A stretch of DNA of 64,000 nucleotides from Aplidium turbinatum (GCA_918807975.1 OU964931.1:7078251-7142250), one strand, 5' to 3'; numbered from the stretch's first letter, positions 11,200 to 22,844 are shown. Numbers and translations: made by a program. Notes: generated by a model from the letters alone, not told the origin.

Positions 11200-11822
11200 T
11201 GTCACAATCAATGTGCGAGGTTTTGCGACGGGCTGCTTGTATCTCGATAGGGCGTGCTGTTTTGATGGTAAAATTCTTATGCTATAGGTTATCATCGGTC
11301 ATTATCCTGAAGTAACTTCTGATTACGAAACCTTTATTATGTAACGTGTATTATAGGTCATTCAATTGCTACGTGCAGATTTGGAGTCTTCTTTAAACTT
11401 GCTTGTTTACGCCGCTCAGTGCAACGTGACCGAACGATGAGTTCGTGTGATGCAACATTACGTAACCTCCTCGAAGTTACTAGACCGAATAAACCTTTTA
11501 TAAATAGTGGTGTAATTTGCGTAATGATTATGAGAGTTGTGTTATGAGTTGTGGATTGGTAGTTGGTGCAGAAATTATTGTTGATTGAGAGTTGAAGAAA
11601 TCGAATACAAGTAGATGAGAATTGGTGCTGATATAAATTGTGTTCGAAATTAGAGTTATTTGAGAAGCCGTTCGTTAAAGTCCTTCAAGAAGTTAGGTTA
11701 TCATTTCACTAGTAGAACCATTCGACATTTAATTGACTGCTTTTCGGTTATAACCCATTAAACTACGTCATTGAGCCTTTCCAAGACTTTTTCCTGGTAA
11801 GAGATAGAAAGAAATCGTGACA
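11200..11822 (+). repeat. 3' LTR of element 5002-11822
   Basis: 623 bp copy of the left LTR, preceded by a polypurine-like AAGGGGGGG stretch and followed by the duplication GACTG at 11823-11827. Confidence 0.9.
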
Positions 11823-11827
11823 GACTG

Positions 11828-12648
11828 GTACTGTCCGTTATGGTCTAGCAATTGGACAAAAAAGAGAATTTGCGCCTCAGCTAATTCTTTCTTATACAGA
11901 GATTTCCCATTGAGCTTTATTGACTTATTTAACCACTTAGTATCGGCGTTTTCGCTTACGTCATGGTGCCATCCGAACGGCGTTTTTTTTTTTTTTTTTT
12001 TTTTTTTGCAAAATTTTTCGCCGGCGTTTCGGCTGTAATATGGGCTTGTTAACTCATTTTAAACTACTCCAAATGGCATATCTTCTTCTTCAAAGCGTAA
12101 ATCAGCTTCTTTTACATAGATTCAACGTATTCAAGTATTCAATAAATGTAAAATGACTTGTTTAAAAATCCTTGTGACGAAACAAGGGTTTGCCTGGTTT
12201 TGAAACTCCTTCAAGGCAAGTGAACTCATGCGAAACCTATTCAACTTCGGCAATTCATTCGGCGTGGAGTAATCAGCAGTTTTTACATGAATTCAACGTG
12301 TCCAGGCCTTGAATCAACGTGAAAAGACTCATTGAATAGCCAGTTTGAACTGAATTTCTCAAACCTGCTTGCAAACAGACCAGCTTTTTCCTTACGAAGC
12401 AAAACCATAACGATGATTTATTGAAGCCAAACTATTTCTGATAGATAACAGAAGCTTTAGGGAATTCACCGAAGCGATACAAGTTGTATACGACCGTAAA
12501 CGTTGTTCCAAAGTTAAGCAACAAAAATTTGCGTCTGTAAACGCTTGCCGGTGGCGTAAACTAAACGCGCGCGCGTCGATAGCCGCTTGCCGAGCGTAAG
12601 TGGTTAACCATAGGGCTGATGCAAAGTCTCGGCGTGTGATGCTTTGTG
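11828..12648 (-). pseudogene. Tx1-like LINE, middle piece, plus unassigned sequence
   Basis: Read on the minus strand, 11828-11970 encodes TKWLNKSIKLNGKSLYKKEL and then FFVQLLDHNGQYQ. This resembles the region between the RT thumb and C-terminus of Tx1-type ORF2, and joins in order with the pieces at 4097-4996 and 13949-14930. A 20+ T run lies at about 11982-12007. The remainder to 12648 is AT-rich, contains two motifs like TTCAACGTRTYCA, and has no recognisable gene. It may be further decayed LINE or another insertion. Confidence 0.45.
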
Positions 12649-12656
12649 GTGACAGT

Positions 12657-13940
12657 CAGAGGTGGGCAGTAGCGCGCTACTTTTGTAGCGGCGCTACCAG
12701 CGGCGCTTCTTTTTTGGTAAAAGTAGCGGTAGCGGCGCTACTTTTTAGTTGGAGTAGCGGCTGCAGTAGCGGCGCTATTTTTTTTCCAAAGTAGCGGTAG
12801 CGGGAGAGGCGCTACTTTATTTTAGTCGCACTCCCGCTACCCGCTACTTTTTAATTTAAATTGAAAAAAATGCTTGTTTTTTTGCAATACTGTCGTGGTC
12901 AAGCAGCTATATAATCGGCTTGGTTGCAAAGTTTCGGTCTTTTCTAGCTGACGTTAACTTCTTCGGCGAATATCTCCGTGTGATGAAGCCTATCTGCCAG
13001 GCTTTAGACATTCTCCAGGGCGAGTCCAAGGCATATTACGGAGTCTTGCTTCCAACCATCACAATTTGCGGGAAGAAGTTGACCGAGATCAGTGATCTTG
13101 TGACCTGTGAGGAGTTGAAAGTGCAAGTCCTTGAAGGGGTGAAGATACGATTCAACAAGTGCTTCAACAACATGAAATGCGTTATGGCATCATGTCTTCA
13201 TCCCTCCTTCAAGACGTCGTGGCTACAATTTCTGCACTACGTTTCCACGGATGATGTTGACGCACTGGGAGAAAAAGTCAAGACAGATGTAATTCGACTG
13301 TTGCGGGAGACATCAAGCCAGGTTGATACCGAGAAGAGTGACACCAGCACCAGTCATGACTCCGAGGATGTATTTTTTGGAGTGTTTGCGCCATCCCGTG
13401 AAACGTCGGTGCAGAAGGAAGCAACAATTGTGGACGCCTTTTTTTCGGACAAGAGCAAGTCCTTGAGCTTTTCGAATACCGAGTTAAAACATCTGTTCAT
13501 TAAATACAACACCCTCATTCCTTTCAGTGCTGTGGTGGAGAGACTTTTCTCTGTTGGAAAAGATGTGCTTAAGCGAAAGCGGGCAGGACTTAATGACTCT
13601 CATTTTGAAATGCTCGTGTTTTTGAAAGATGCGTAAACAATATATTTCCCTTAGAATGTGTTTTCTATAACGACGTTAAAGTGACAGCGTAAACGAATGA
13701 TAACATTCGTTTTCAAGGTCATTTTTGCGTCACTAGGGACTTGAGTGTTTCCTAGTGTCATTTTAGACAAAAGTAGCGGAAGAAGTAGCGATAGCGCGCG
13801 CTACTTTGGTCCGAGTAGCGGTAGCGGGTAGCGCGCTACTTTTGTAAATTGGTAGCGGGTAGCGGTAGCGCGCGCTACTTTGGCCCAAGTAGCGGTAGCG
13901 GGTAGCGCGCTACTTTAAAAGTAGCGGGTGCCCACCTCTG
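12657..13940 (+). mobile_element. Deleted hAT transposon (hAT-A)
   Basis: Perfect 12-bp terminal inverted repeats CAGAGGTGGGCA / TGCCCACCTCTG, with an exact 8-bp duplication GTGACAGT at 12649-12656 and 13941-13948. Both ends carry iterated GTAGCGGTAGCG / GCGCTACTTT units, a subterminal-repeat pattern typical of hAT elements. Only the C-terminal part of a transposase remains, so the copy is non-autonomous. The 26965-35935 nest and the fragment near 63670 are relatives. Confidence 0.9.
12920..13636 (+). pseudogene. hAT transposase C-terminal fragment
   Basis: 238 aa. The C-terminal about 50 residues (LFIKYNTLIPFSAVVERLFS then KRKRAGLNDSHFEMLVFL) match the hAT dimerisation domain. The N-terminal zinc finger and the first catalytic residues are absent, so this is the tail of a transposase of normally about 600-700 aa. 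The acidic, Ser/Thr-rich linker before the dimerisation domain is also found in hAT-B. Confidence 0.85.
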
Positions 13941-13948
13941 GTGACAGT

Positions 13949-14930
13949 ATAATATTTGCAGAGACTTCATGCAGGCAGAGGTTGACTGGAAGGGTATAAT
14001 ATTTTTTGTTTATTGAAGTAAAGGTGCTGGTTGCTAGACACATGAGCATGGTTGGGGATACCAAAGCTTGTTCAACAATTTTCCAAGGAACAGAATAATC
14101 TTCATCGAGCAGTTTGCTTATTCATCGAGATTGGAACGCATAGATGTAAGACTGTATGTCTGGTATTCCTATGCCTTCTTCATGAAAGTATCACAGCAAA
14201 GAGTCATGCGACTTATTCCTCTTTCCCAAGACGAACCCCACAGAAATTGCCAATTGGAAAAGTTTTCTGTTGATGTTAGACAAAAGTTTTTAGGCATCAA
14301 AACAGGAAGAGCATTAATAAGTTTATACATCAACGTGGACGTCTACAAACTTTTAATGATTGTTTTTTCCCCATAATGTTAAGCCTCGCGAAGACCATAT
14401 GTTTATCAAAGTTGAAATTTTCTGTAGACAAGGGTCAAAATTTAGAGTGCCAATAGTTGTCGGTGCTGCCTGTCTGACTGGGACAATAATGCCAAGGTAA
14501 GTAAAATTGTTTTCTGCCCAAATTAGGTTTGGGCAAGCTAAGGTCTTGCTATTTCCAAAGTTTGTACCAATGTGAAAACCTGTAGATTTTGTTTGGTTTA
14601 TTTTACACCCGGAAAGTGAGCCGAACTTGTCAAACAATGTTAACGTGTTAGCCTACTTATCGTTTCTTCGTTGCCATCAGTGTACAATAAAGTGTCATCA
14701 GCCAGTAAAGAGATTTTTATCTCATTGTCTAGCACTTTAATCCCCTTTATCTCGTCGTTGGATCGCACGGCTATTCCAAGCATCTTTATGTATAGGGCAA
14801 AAATTGTCGGCGATAAAGGATCGCCTTGTCTCACGCCTCGCTGAAAATCAAACCTGACAGAGCCTTGATTGGTTATTCTTGGTCTGTTTCTGCAAGTCAG
14901 CCATTTACATACGGTACATTAAAAATATTC
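13949..14930 (-). pseudogene. Tx1/L1-like LINE, RT core piece
   Basis: The minus-strand reading gives GVRQGDPLSPTIFALYIK, then ISLLADDTLLYTDG (the YADD-type box appears as LADD), then FGSLSGCKINQTKS, a thumb region SRGLTLWGKNN, and further left KLLDEDYSVPWKIVEQAL next to hAT-A. These are RT motifs 4-7 and the thumb of a Tx1/L1-type element. Several frame changes and the missing 5' half make it a dead copy. With 11828-11970 and 4097-4996 it forms one LINE split by later insertions. Confidence 0.75.
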
Positions 14931-15433
14931 AACTAATCGGTTAACGCTGATATAGGCCTATACATCATTATTATAAAGAAATATTTATAAAAAATTTATG
15001 GTTGCGATTGGGACATTTTCTAGACTGTTTGATTACTTTTTTTTGGGAGTGAACGAATTGTAGCAGTTGATGGTTGGGATGAATAAAATCGAAAAACTTT
15101 GATATAAGCACTGGTTTAGTTCACAGCCAACATCCCTTCAAAAACCTGAAAATTTTATCTGTTAATATCGGGGAAATATATAGCTTCGGTCAGTGATTGA
15201 AAGCAGTTGAAGATAAGCTAAGTAGAATAATCTTTAACCTCGGATTAAGAAACCTGTTTAGCATGCTTAATCCAAGGATAAAGATTTCCACAGACAATAA
15301 AATTACCATGATATGACCTTTTCAAAACAAAAACATCTTATTATACGATTTTAGTAAAATATAATATTTTCTGTTACGCTGCTCAGAGTCCAAAAATAAT
15401 CTAATTTGTCACTGCTAAATACTAATGTCTATC
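14931..15433. other. No gene recognised
   Basis: AT-rich non-coding sequence. I see no structure beyond short A/T runs. Confidence 0.4.
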
Positions 15434-15985
15434 TGTTACGGACAATCGTTCCCCAAATCAAACGTCACATAAAACTGTTAAGGTCTATTTAACTTGGCAT
15501 CTTACGTCATAGAATATTGCTAAAAAATGAGCAGAGATTGCATCATCTCTTAATTCGTAACACCTGTAAAACATTGCACAATCCTTTTGAACACCTGTGA
15601 AATTGCATAACAATGCATATGGACTATTACGTCACAGAAGCTGGTTACGTGCATTTGAAATAGGCTATCGCAGTCAATTCTCTCATTTTAGAATTGTCGT
15701 TGAGAAGGTTGGTCGAATATTAAAACTGTTTTGCTTGTGCTTACCAACTAGACGAAATTTTCGTTTTTTATCGTCAGTAATCTGTATTGTGGTGACAAGT
15801 TTTAGTGCGTACGGCGTTGTTATTTCCTTTTTCGACAGCCTGTGGCTATTTTTTCTTGAAATACAATTCGTGAAAAGACGTTTTCAGAAGAGTATTTTTT
15901 CGGTGTCATCGCATACAGACGAAAAGATTCGGGAATTTTACGTTACAACTTTCCCACGAAGATATTATGGTTTTCCGCTGTGACC
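15434..15985. repeat. Dispersed repeat, copy 1 (unclassified)
   Basis: This stretch recurs at 62194-63486 in the same orientation. Shared text includes GGACAATCGTTC, TTACGTCACAGAAGCTGG, TTTTAGAATTGTCGTT, TTGTGGTGACAAGTTTTAG and AGATATTATGGTTT near the end. The 128-aa open frame at 15597-15983 is not kept open in the other copy, so I do not call it a gene. The family is unknown; no terminal repeats were found. Confidence 0.65.
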
Positions 15986-16680
15986 ACTATCTAAGATCAA
16001 AATTTTATGATGCTGCTTGTAAATTGTTGTAGCCTACAGCTAGGCTACAAGGAAGATTGAGATGTTTGTAGTCTTTCCCCTGTAATTGTATTTTTCCTCA
16101 CTTTGTTTTTTCCCGTGTAATTCCATATGGTTGTGTACTTGTGTTAGTGTATTGTGTGGTGTAACGTGTGTGCATATGTGAAGCAAACAAATAAATAAGC
16201 CTTCTATTTATCTCTGATTTTATGACAAACTACTTCTGAGAAAAGAAGAAAGTACAATGTCCACACAACGGAATTAATAATTGATTTAAAATTTTATCTT
16301 GATTTCTGCTATAATAAGAAGGCTTGACACCTCGCTTGACATTCTTTCAATAAAATTGCCGCAATTTCATTTAAAATATATCACAAAGTGAGACGAAATG
16401 TTGCAACAGGAATCATATTTTTACTTTCCGCTTTTTATCCTTAATTGATTTCCGTTGTTCCAAAATCTTTTTTTGCCGAACAAAAGTTATTTCATTGCTT
16501 GTTTTCAGAATTGCCAGTTTTGTTCTTCTGCGGGCGTTGGTAATGGGCTGGGTGCTTGGGTTGGTCACTGGTCTTGTTTTCAAATAGCGCCAAAAAAAAT
16601 TAGCAGTTGGGGGTTGTTGGTAGGTTGATTCGTTTGGTTTCATTACATTTTAAATCCACTTTCATTAAATATAAAAAATT
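15986..16680. other. No gene recognised
   Basis: AT-rich. Contains an AATAAATAAG stretch near 16190. The minus-strand frame at 16413-16643 is Lys/Arg/Thr-rich, without a recognisable domain. Confidence 0.35.
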
Positions 16681-16840
16681 GGCAGTGGCTATTTGACCGG
16701 CTCCGGTCTTTGAATCTGAAACACTATTTGACCGGTCATGACGTCACTACATAAGCACTTTTTTCTTTCAAAGCAAAAGACGATAAGCGCGTTAAGTTTT
16801 AAATTCAACACATTTTCTTCAACTGAGTCCGTGGCGCATA

Positions 16841-18263
16841 CAGGCTTGCCAGATTTTTTTTACAAAAAGTAGCAAAATGGATTTGAAAGTAGCCCAATTT
16901 CTGCGCGATGTTTTTCTTTCAAGGAAAACTGTATTTTGTATGTTGCATAATTTTCCAACATGTCCCAATTGTAAGATATTGCATTGTATATCAGTTCCTA
17001 CTGTACAATTAAACTTTACAACCTTAAATTACCTAAACAGAAAAAAGATTATAGGCTACAGTATTGACAGTCAGTAATCGGAAAGATCACAAGAACTATA
17101 TATAATACAAGAGCAGAAATATATGCAAAATAATGCTTACACCAACAGACCAAGAAATAAACACCAATACCGTTAATTGCTTTAATGAAACCTATACGAG
17201 TACTAAAAAAAAAGTCTATTGATTGTTTTACAATACCACTAAGTGATGTATACAACACAAAAATGTCAACATAAATCTTACAATACCCACATGGCAATGA
17301 CAAACCTCACGGAGTTAAGAGTTATTTATGCATTCATATCTACCGTAGGTAGTGCTGCATAATTGTGCTCATTGAAATATTCATTACTATCAAATATCTC
17401 TATGAATACCAGTATATGTGATCTAGACAGTTTTGTTCATGGCAAGTTGAAAATGGATATATATTGTAAGGTTTAAAACACAGAAGAAAGTGAGCAATGA
17501 TGGTAGCACAACAAAGATTAACGAGAAGAGTTTAGTTGGTAGCGCTAACCAGAGGAAAACTGGTCACAAAATTGGTTTTAACGTCACTCAATTAGCTTTA
17601 TTGTGCTACCATTGTTGCTGACTTAAAATATTGAAAGACTGTCACAGCTAGCCTCCATTGGGCTAATAAGATTTGCTACATTACTACCCACTACACCTCT
17701 AGTCTTTGTCTAATTAAACAATACCGTACATATCTTGTTTAAAGTTTACTAATTCAAACTTAAACCCAAATCTTAACCACAAAAAATAAGTCTATCACAA
17801 AATTCACACTCTAAGTCTAATCTATCAATAGCAACTACTTACAAAACCCCCTGGGAAACTTCTGCTTTATAACAACAAACGCATAGATCTAGATGCTGAT
17901 AGTGAGGCGACAATAGCCAATACTCGAGTTCGACTCGGCCAAGGCCAACTGGGTAAAACTCAGCAAGACGCTACTCGCTCATTGGCTAGGAAAAGTACAC
18001 GTGGTCACGTGGAAGGGGTCATCACGCCATTTTTACCAAAATACGAGAGAAGAGAAAAAACGTAAAAACGCTCCAAAGTGAGAGATGTGATGCAAGTCGA
18101 TTATTCTGTGATTCTTTCCACTTTCATCTTTGTTAGGCATTGGGAAGTAAAAAGTAGCCCAAAAAGTCGCAAATTTCAAAAAATCGCAAACCTTCAAATT
18201 CAAGTCGAGAAGCGAATTAAAAGTAGCCCAATTCGCGATAAGTAGCCCAATCTGGCAACTCTG
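16841..18263. mobile_element. hAT-type element inside left TIR of MULE-B
   Basis: Ends CAGGCTTGCCAGAT and, inverted, CAGAGTTGCCAGAT; exact 8-bp duplication GGCGCATA at 16833-16840 and 18264-18271. The subterminal text AAGTAGCCCAAT is repeated at both ends. There is no recognisable transposase in the 1.4 kb; the small frames inside (e.g. 17049-17303) have no domain. Confidence 0.85.
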
Positions 18264-18507
18264 GGCGCATACGTATCGTCTCGGGCTGCCATTTTAGAGG
18301 GAATGAATTCGATACTATCCGGAAGCTTTCTTTTTTTTTTTTTTTTTTTATAACTACAAAAGGATACAAACTGATATGAATGAATCAACAAGTGAATAAA
18401 AAAGTTTCAAAACAAATTAAAAAAGTTTTTTCTAGTCTTTATTTTTAACAAAATTCCTTTCATTTCTTAGCACAAATTCTCTGAAAAAATCACACCTTCT
18501 AATAGGC

Positions 18508-18719
18508 TTTTTGTTTGAGAATTATTAAAATAAAGTTCAACCAGCCTCATGTTTAAAAAGAATATATATTTCGCTACATAATGAGCATCTTCAGTTCTTA
18601 TTCAAATAGAAATAGATTTTATTTGAATAAGAACTGAAGATGCTCATTATGTAGCGAAATATATATTCTTTTTAAACATGAGGCTGGTTGAACTTTATTT
18701 TAATAATTCTCAAACAAAA
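18508..18719. repeat. Near-perfect hairpin, about 100-bp arms
   Basis: An arm beginning TTTTGTTTGAGAATTATTAA is followed by its reverse complement ending in CTCAAACAAAA, with an 11-base loop near 18614. It is inside MULE-B but not part of its TIR. It would fold into a long stem if transcribed. No flanking duplication was evident. Confidence 0.85.
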
Positions 18720-18794
18720 TTTTCAATGTGATCAAGTCAACCGCTTCTTGCTGACGGCGTGCCAGGGTTAGGTCTCGGTGTCTTAGAAGACATT

Positions 18795-19953
18795 CAGGGT
18801 TGCCAGATACTCAAGCTATAGTAAGGCCAAATCCATTATAAAATAAAGCCAATAAAAGGCCAAATTTTTAATTTACTTCTAAGGCTAAATAAACGCTAAC
18901 AACTTAATTGAAATAATTTTTTGAAAATGCCATTTTACGATCAAATATGACAGATAATAATGTAGCACTGTCAGAGCATAATGACCGGTTCGTTTGCATA
19001 ATTTGATTAATGAAAAATTACTGTAGTAGCAGATAAACTAGAAACCATTATTACTTCAATTCATGAACAGTGCTATTCGGAACATCTAGCTAAGCAATAA
19101 GCATGAATTTGTCTTATGGAGTATATGTACCAGGGATGTCTACAACTACAGGATTGGAAACTATTTTCAGTGCTATACATGACTACAGAAGAATTATTAA
19201 AATAAAACACTGTTTGTATCAACTAAAGAATGTATAAAATTTAATTTCGCAATAACAATATAAAATATAGCCTTCACTCACATCAAAACTTATTTCATGT
19301 ATAGAAGTTTAAAACCACGAATCTAAAAAATCAAAAATAAACAAAAGCAAAGATTCCCTGTCGTTCTGTAGCATTTTGCGTATTGCAAACCGGATCAGAA
19401 GTAAACGTGGAGTGTTCAACAATCAGTGAAATGTGTTGTCGTAGGCTTTTATAATAAACTTATTCACAGACCAACCCAGTACGAAATCAATACGTTTAAG
19501 ATATCATAAGAACTAAAACTAATACTCGGTTTTGAAATTATTTAGCAACAAAAAAAATACGACAAGATTGCACAACTGGAATGCAAACACATCACATTAA
19601 CAAACAAGGCAAGTGTATACTTTACGGTTTACAGCAGGTGCAACTTAATAGAACCGCCCTGTCCACCGCCAACACATTCTCTACTCTCTACCTATGTTTC
19701 TACTCACTAATTAAAATTAAAACGATTATAGGTCAGGCTCTAAGTGATGATAAGTGATACTTTTATATTACAGTTGAAATTGAATTTCCTTAAAATAACA
19801 CTTTCTAAACCGATCAAAACTTGCAGCCATAAAAAGGGCCAAATAAGGCCAGATTTTTTGGCCTTATTTGCATCAACTTTTTTAGGCCAACTGCAATTTA
19901 AAAAGGCCAGTTTTCTGGAATTTGGCCTAAAAAAAGGCCATCTGGCAACCCTG
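18795..19953. mobile_element. hAT-type non-autonomous element inside MULE-B
   Basis: Ends CAGGGTTGCCAGAT / ATCTGGCAACCCTG; exact 8-bp duplication AAGACATT at 18787-18794 and 19954-19961. Both subterminal regions are rich in AAGGCCAAAT/GGCCTTATTT repeats. No transposase is recognisable. The TIRs are close to those of 16841-18263, so the two belong to related families. Confidence 0.85.
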
Positions 19954-20348
19954 AAGACATTCACTTCTAATAGGCTGTAAGATTACGTTTCGCTGAAGTC
20001 CGAAGTTAAAAATTAAATCCAGTCTCATTGTCGCACAACAATCAGTCAAGTTTCAAATCATCATTTCAACCAACCCTTCAAGACAACTTTCCACTTTCAA
20101 AAATTTAGAAAAAGAACGCTTCCGGATAGAATCGAACTCATTCCCTCTAGAATGGCAGCCCGAGACGTTACGTATGCGCCACAGATTCAGTTGAAAAAAA
20201 CGTGTTGAATTTAAAACTTAAGGCGCTTATCGTCTTTTGCTTTGAAAGAAAAAAAAAAATAGTGCTTATGTAGTGACGTCATGACCGGTCAAATAGTGTT
20301 TCAGATTCAAAGACCGGAGCCGGTCAAATAGCCACTGCCTAAAAAATT

Positions 20349-21483
20349 CAGCTTGAAAATTTTTGTTTTCGAGTTTTGATGATGGCGGTAGTTTAATACA
20401 CAAATTATGGACAACTTTTTGGCTTGTTTTAGCTTGTCACGATTAGAGTATTTTTGGGCACGTTTGTAGTGATAATTGAGATGGAAAGCAAAATCTGGCT
20501 TCCTTCCCGCGCTTTTCAAAGTCGGCAGCTGAATTTGTGCTCTCCAGGGCCAATCTAAAAAAATAGACTAATGCAAAATCAAGGCCTGGATACACATCAA
20601 GTTAGAAAATTTGATAAAAGAATTTGTTTGTGGTCACTGCGAAGAAAAATTTTTCAAAATTGATCAAGAATTGTTAAAGAAAATGCGATTCAAGAAACGT
20701 TAGAAATTTGCCGAAGAAACAAGCTAAACGAGACAAGAAGTGGGCTTTCAAATGGAAATTAACTCTTATAAAAAGTAAACTGTTCTAGGCTAATTTGCGA
20801 TTGATCATTATTAAAATAGAACTTTAATTTATACTAGATTTTTACCCTTAACTTGTCACTAATAGAAAAGTTGACTGCTAGCCTCACTGTTTTTTGAAAG
20901 TAGTGTTGCCAGACGTGCTTAGATCAATTATAATGTACTGAAATTCATATCATCAAAACTGCTTTTTGTAACCTTAAGTTTTTGTGCAAACTGTTACAAT
21001 AATAATCTTTTTTCATAATTTGCTTTTAAATGCTAATTTTTAACTTTTTATTGCTTAAGGCTATCTTTTGGTGGCATTGCAAATCGATTTGAATTGTTAA
21101 AACTTGATTTATTTGTGATTTTCACTAAGCTTTTGAAATTTTGAATTGAATTTGATTAATCCAACATTATTTAAAAAATAAATAAATAGCTATATATATT
21201 TTTTAATTTGCTTAATTATATCTCATTTTTTACTACCGGCATTTTGTTTTTCTGAATTCATATGGTCACACTGAGCTAGTTTTATGTAACTTTTTGCCTC
21301 AATGAGTCATTGCTTTATGACATCATAGTTTCATTTTGTTAATTGGTCTTGAAACTTCATAATTTAAAATCTTGAGAAACTTTTCACGTCTTGAATTTGG
21401 TAAAGTTTAAATCGTCCTTGTTGCAAGTGTTAATAACTTAATAAAATTGTACAGTATGCACATTTTTGTTTTTTTGTAAATCT
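20349..21483. other. No gene recognised
   Basis: AT-rich sequence without supported coding regions or repeats. Confidence 0.4.
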
Positions 21484-21720
21484 ATATGCTCTAACCCTAA
21501 CCCTTGCTGATCACAGTTTCCGCAAACGTTTTTCCGCAGTTTCCGCTTACCTTAACTCTAACCGTCGAGTAATCTATGCTCTTCAACCCTAACCCTCACT
21601 GATCACAGTTTCCGCAAATATTTTTCCGCAGTTTCCGCTTACCCTAACCCTCGAGTTGTTTGCGGAAACTCCGATCAGCGACTTTGGGTTTGTGCTATTA
21701 AACTGCGATCAGCGACTTCG
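21484..21720. repeat. Tandem/inverted repeat with TTTCCGC and CCCTAACCCT
   Basis: Two direct copies of a roughly 90-bp unit (CTGATCACAGTTTCCGCAAA ... CCGCAGTTTCCGCTTACC) are followed by a partial inverted copy (TTTGCGGAAACTCCGATCAG). Short CCCTAACCCT blocks sit between the copies. They are too few and too irregular to be a telomere tract. Confidence 0.6.
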
Positions 21721-22310
21721 GCTTTTTTTAAATTTTTCTCTTGATCTTTTCAGGGTACGAACTAGGTTGCACCCGCACATAACATATATAGATTTAATTT
21801 TGTGATTTTATTCATGTAATGATACTTGTTTGAGCAAATATAGTTTATATATCGCTCACCTAGAACCGAACTATGTTACGTCCACTTTTTGCAAAAATCA
21901 CTTTTTCAACTTTTCTTGGGTTTTGGACATAGCTCTATCTGATGGCATGCTCAGATTTCTCTTATGTCCATTATTTTAGCTTTTAGCCTAGGCTATGTTA
22001 AGTCCTGCAGAAATTTCAAAATGTTCAAACTAAACTGTGCTATGTCCTTACCTGGACTTAACGTAATGTCAACCTATTAACTGTGTCTGGACATAACATA
22101 GTTTGTTGGACTTAAACTAGTTGCTACTTTTGACTGATTGAAAATGCTGGACATAATACATGTTGTGAAAAGGTGATCTTCGGGTTTATTTATTGATGGT
22201 AAATTTTCAGCACCCTTTTACCATTGTATCACTCAGAGATGACACAGGCTGTGTAAGGCTGGTTGCTATGGGTCAGAGAACATCCCACAGCTTGTTTTCT
22301 GTGTGACAGG

Positions 22311-22844
22311 TAGGGATGCCCAAAGTAGAATAATTGCCTATTCTAGAATTTATTTTCGGATCTAGAATTTCGAATCCTATTCTAGAATCCTCGGCGTAAA
22401 TTTTAACCTTTTCTTTTTATTGAGAAAATACACATAACGGCATGAAAAAGAAGCTTTGCAAAGCCATCATTTTAACAAGTTCTCAATCGTTCACAACAGT
22501 GATGAATTGCAATGTAGAACGTTTATCTCCTCCAGATGCTGCCCTGTCAGCCTTGTTTTGAGTTTTCCAACAGTCAGCCCAGCCGCTTGAAAACGATCGC
22601 TCCAAAGAAGCTGATGTTGCTGGAATGGCCACGTATTTTGCAGCTAAATTGTGCAAAAGTGGGAAGTCTGCTTTGTTGCAAAACTTGCAGGCGTATTTTT
22701 TCAAAATTGTTTTTATTTTTTTATAATTTTTTTTTTCTCCGTATTATTTCCGAATCCAATTACCCGATAAAAAAGCGGTTTTTAGATTCGAATCTGGATG
22801 GATTCGAATCTCAAGGATTCGAAATTCTACTTTGGGCATCCCTA
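22311..22844 (-). mobile_element. Short hAT-derived element
   Basis: Ends TAGGGATGCCCAAAGTAGAA / TTCTACTTTGGGCATCCCTA, 20-bp inverted repeats; exact 8-bp duplication GTGACAGG at 22303-22310 and 22845-22852. Runs of ATTCTAGAAT and GATTCGAAT lie inside both ends. The minus strand at about 22530-22700 encodes a remnant of the hAT dimerisation domain: FPLLHNLAAKYVAIPATSAS then LERSFS. Confidence 0.9.

Larger units (their letters stand above)
5002..11822 (+). mobile_element. LTR retroelement with gag/protease-type ORFs and CNBP-like knuckles
   Basis: Two direct LTRs of 623 bp start TGTCACA and end GTGACA. They flank an interior with a tRNA-Pro-type primer site and gag-like ORFs, and end in a G-rich polypurine stretch just before 11200. 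The flanking 5-bp duplication is GACTG (4997-5001 and 11823-11827). The parts seen are a Glu/Arg-rich coiled-coil region, a SCAN/gag-like capsid region, an aspartic-protease-like stretch and several CCHC knuckles. I recognise no reverse transcriptase or integrase belonging to it, so it looks non-autonomous, probably Ty3/Gypsy-related (Gmr1/SCAN-type gag). The LTRs differ at roughly a dozen positions (about 2%), so it is fairly recent but a broken fossil. A LINE (6192-9391) lies inside. Confidence 0.85.
16681..20339. mobile_element. Long-TIR MULE-like element with nested hATs (MULE-B)
   Basis: The ends are inverted copies starting GGCAGTGGCTATTTGACCGG. The inverted repeat runs about 160 bp to 16840 on the left, then resumes after a nested insertion (18272-18330: TCTCGGGCTGCCATTTTAGA). 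Its partner is about 20125-20339. The flanking 9-bp duplication is TAAAAAATT at 16672-16680 and 20340-20348. Long TIRs with 9-bp duplications point to Mutator-like elements. No transposase is seen, so it is non-autonomous. Confidence 0.85.

Noticed and set aside
15597-15983. 128-aa plus-strand open frame
   Set aside because: It lies in a dispersed repeat and is not open in the second copy at 62.2-63.5 kb; no domain is visible.
16877-17303. Small frames inside the 16841-18263 element
   Set aside because: No domain or codon-like composition; consistent with a non-autonomous element.
21484-21720. Telomeric repeat tract
   Set aside because: Only isolated CCCTAACCCT blocks inside a longer 90-bp unit; no sustained tandem hexamers.
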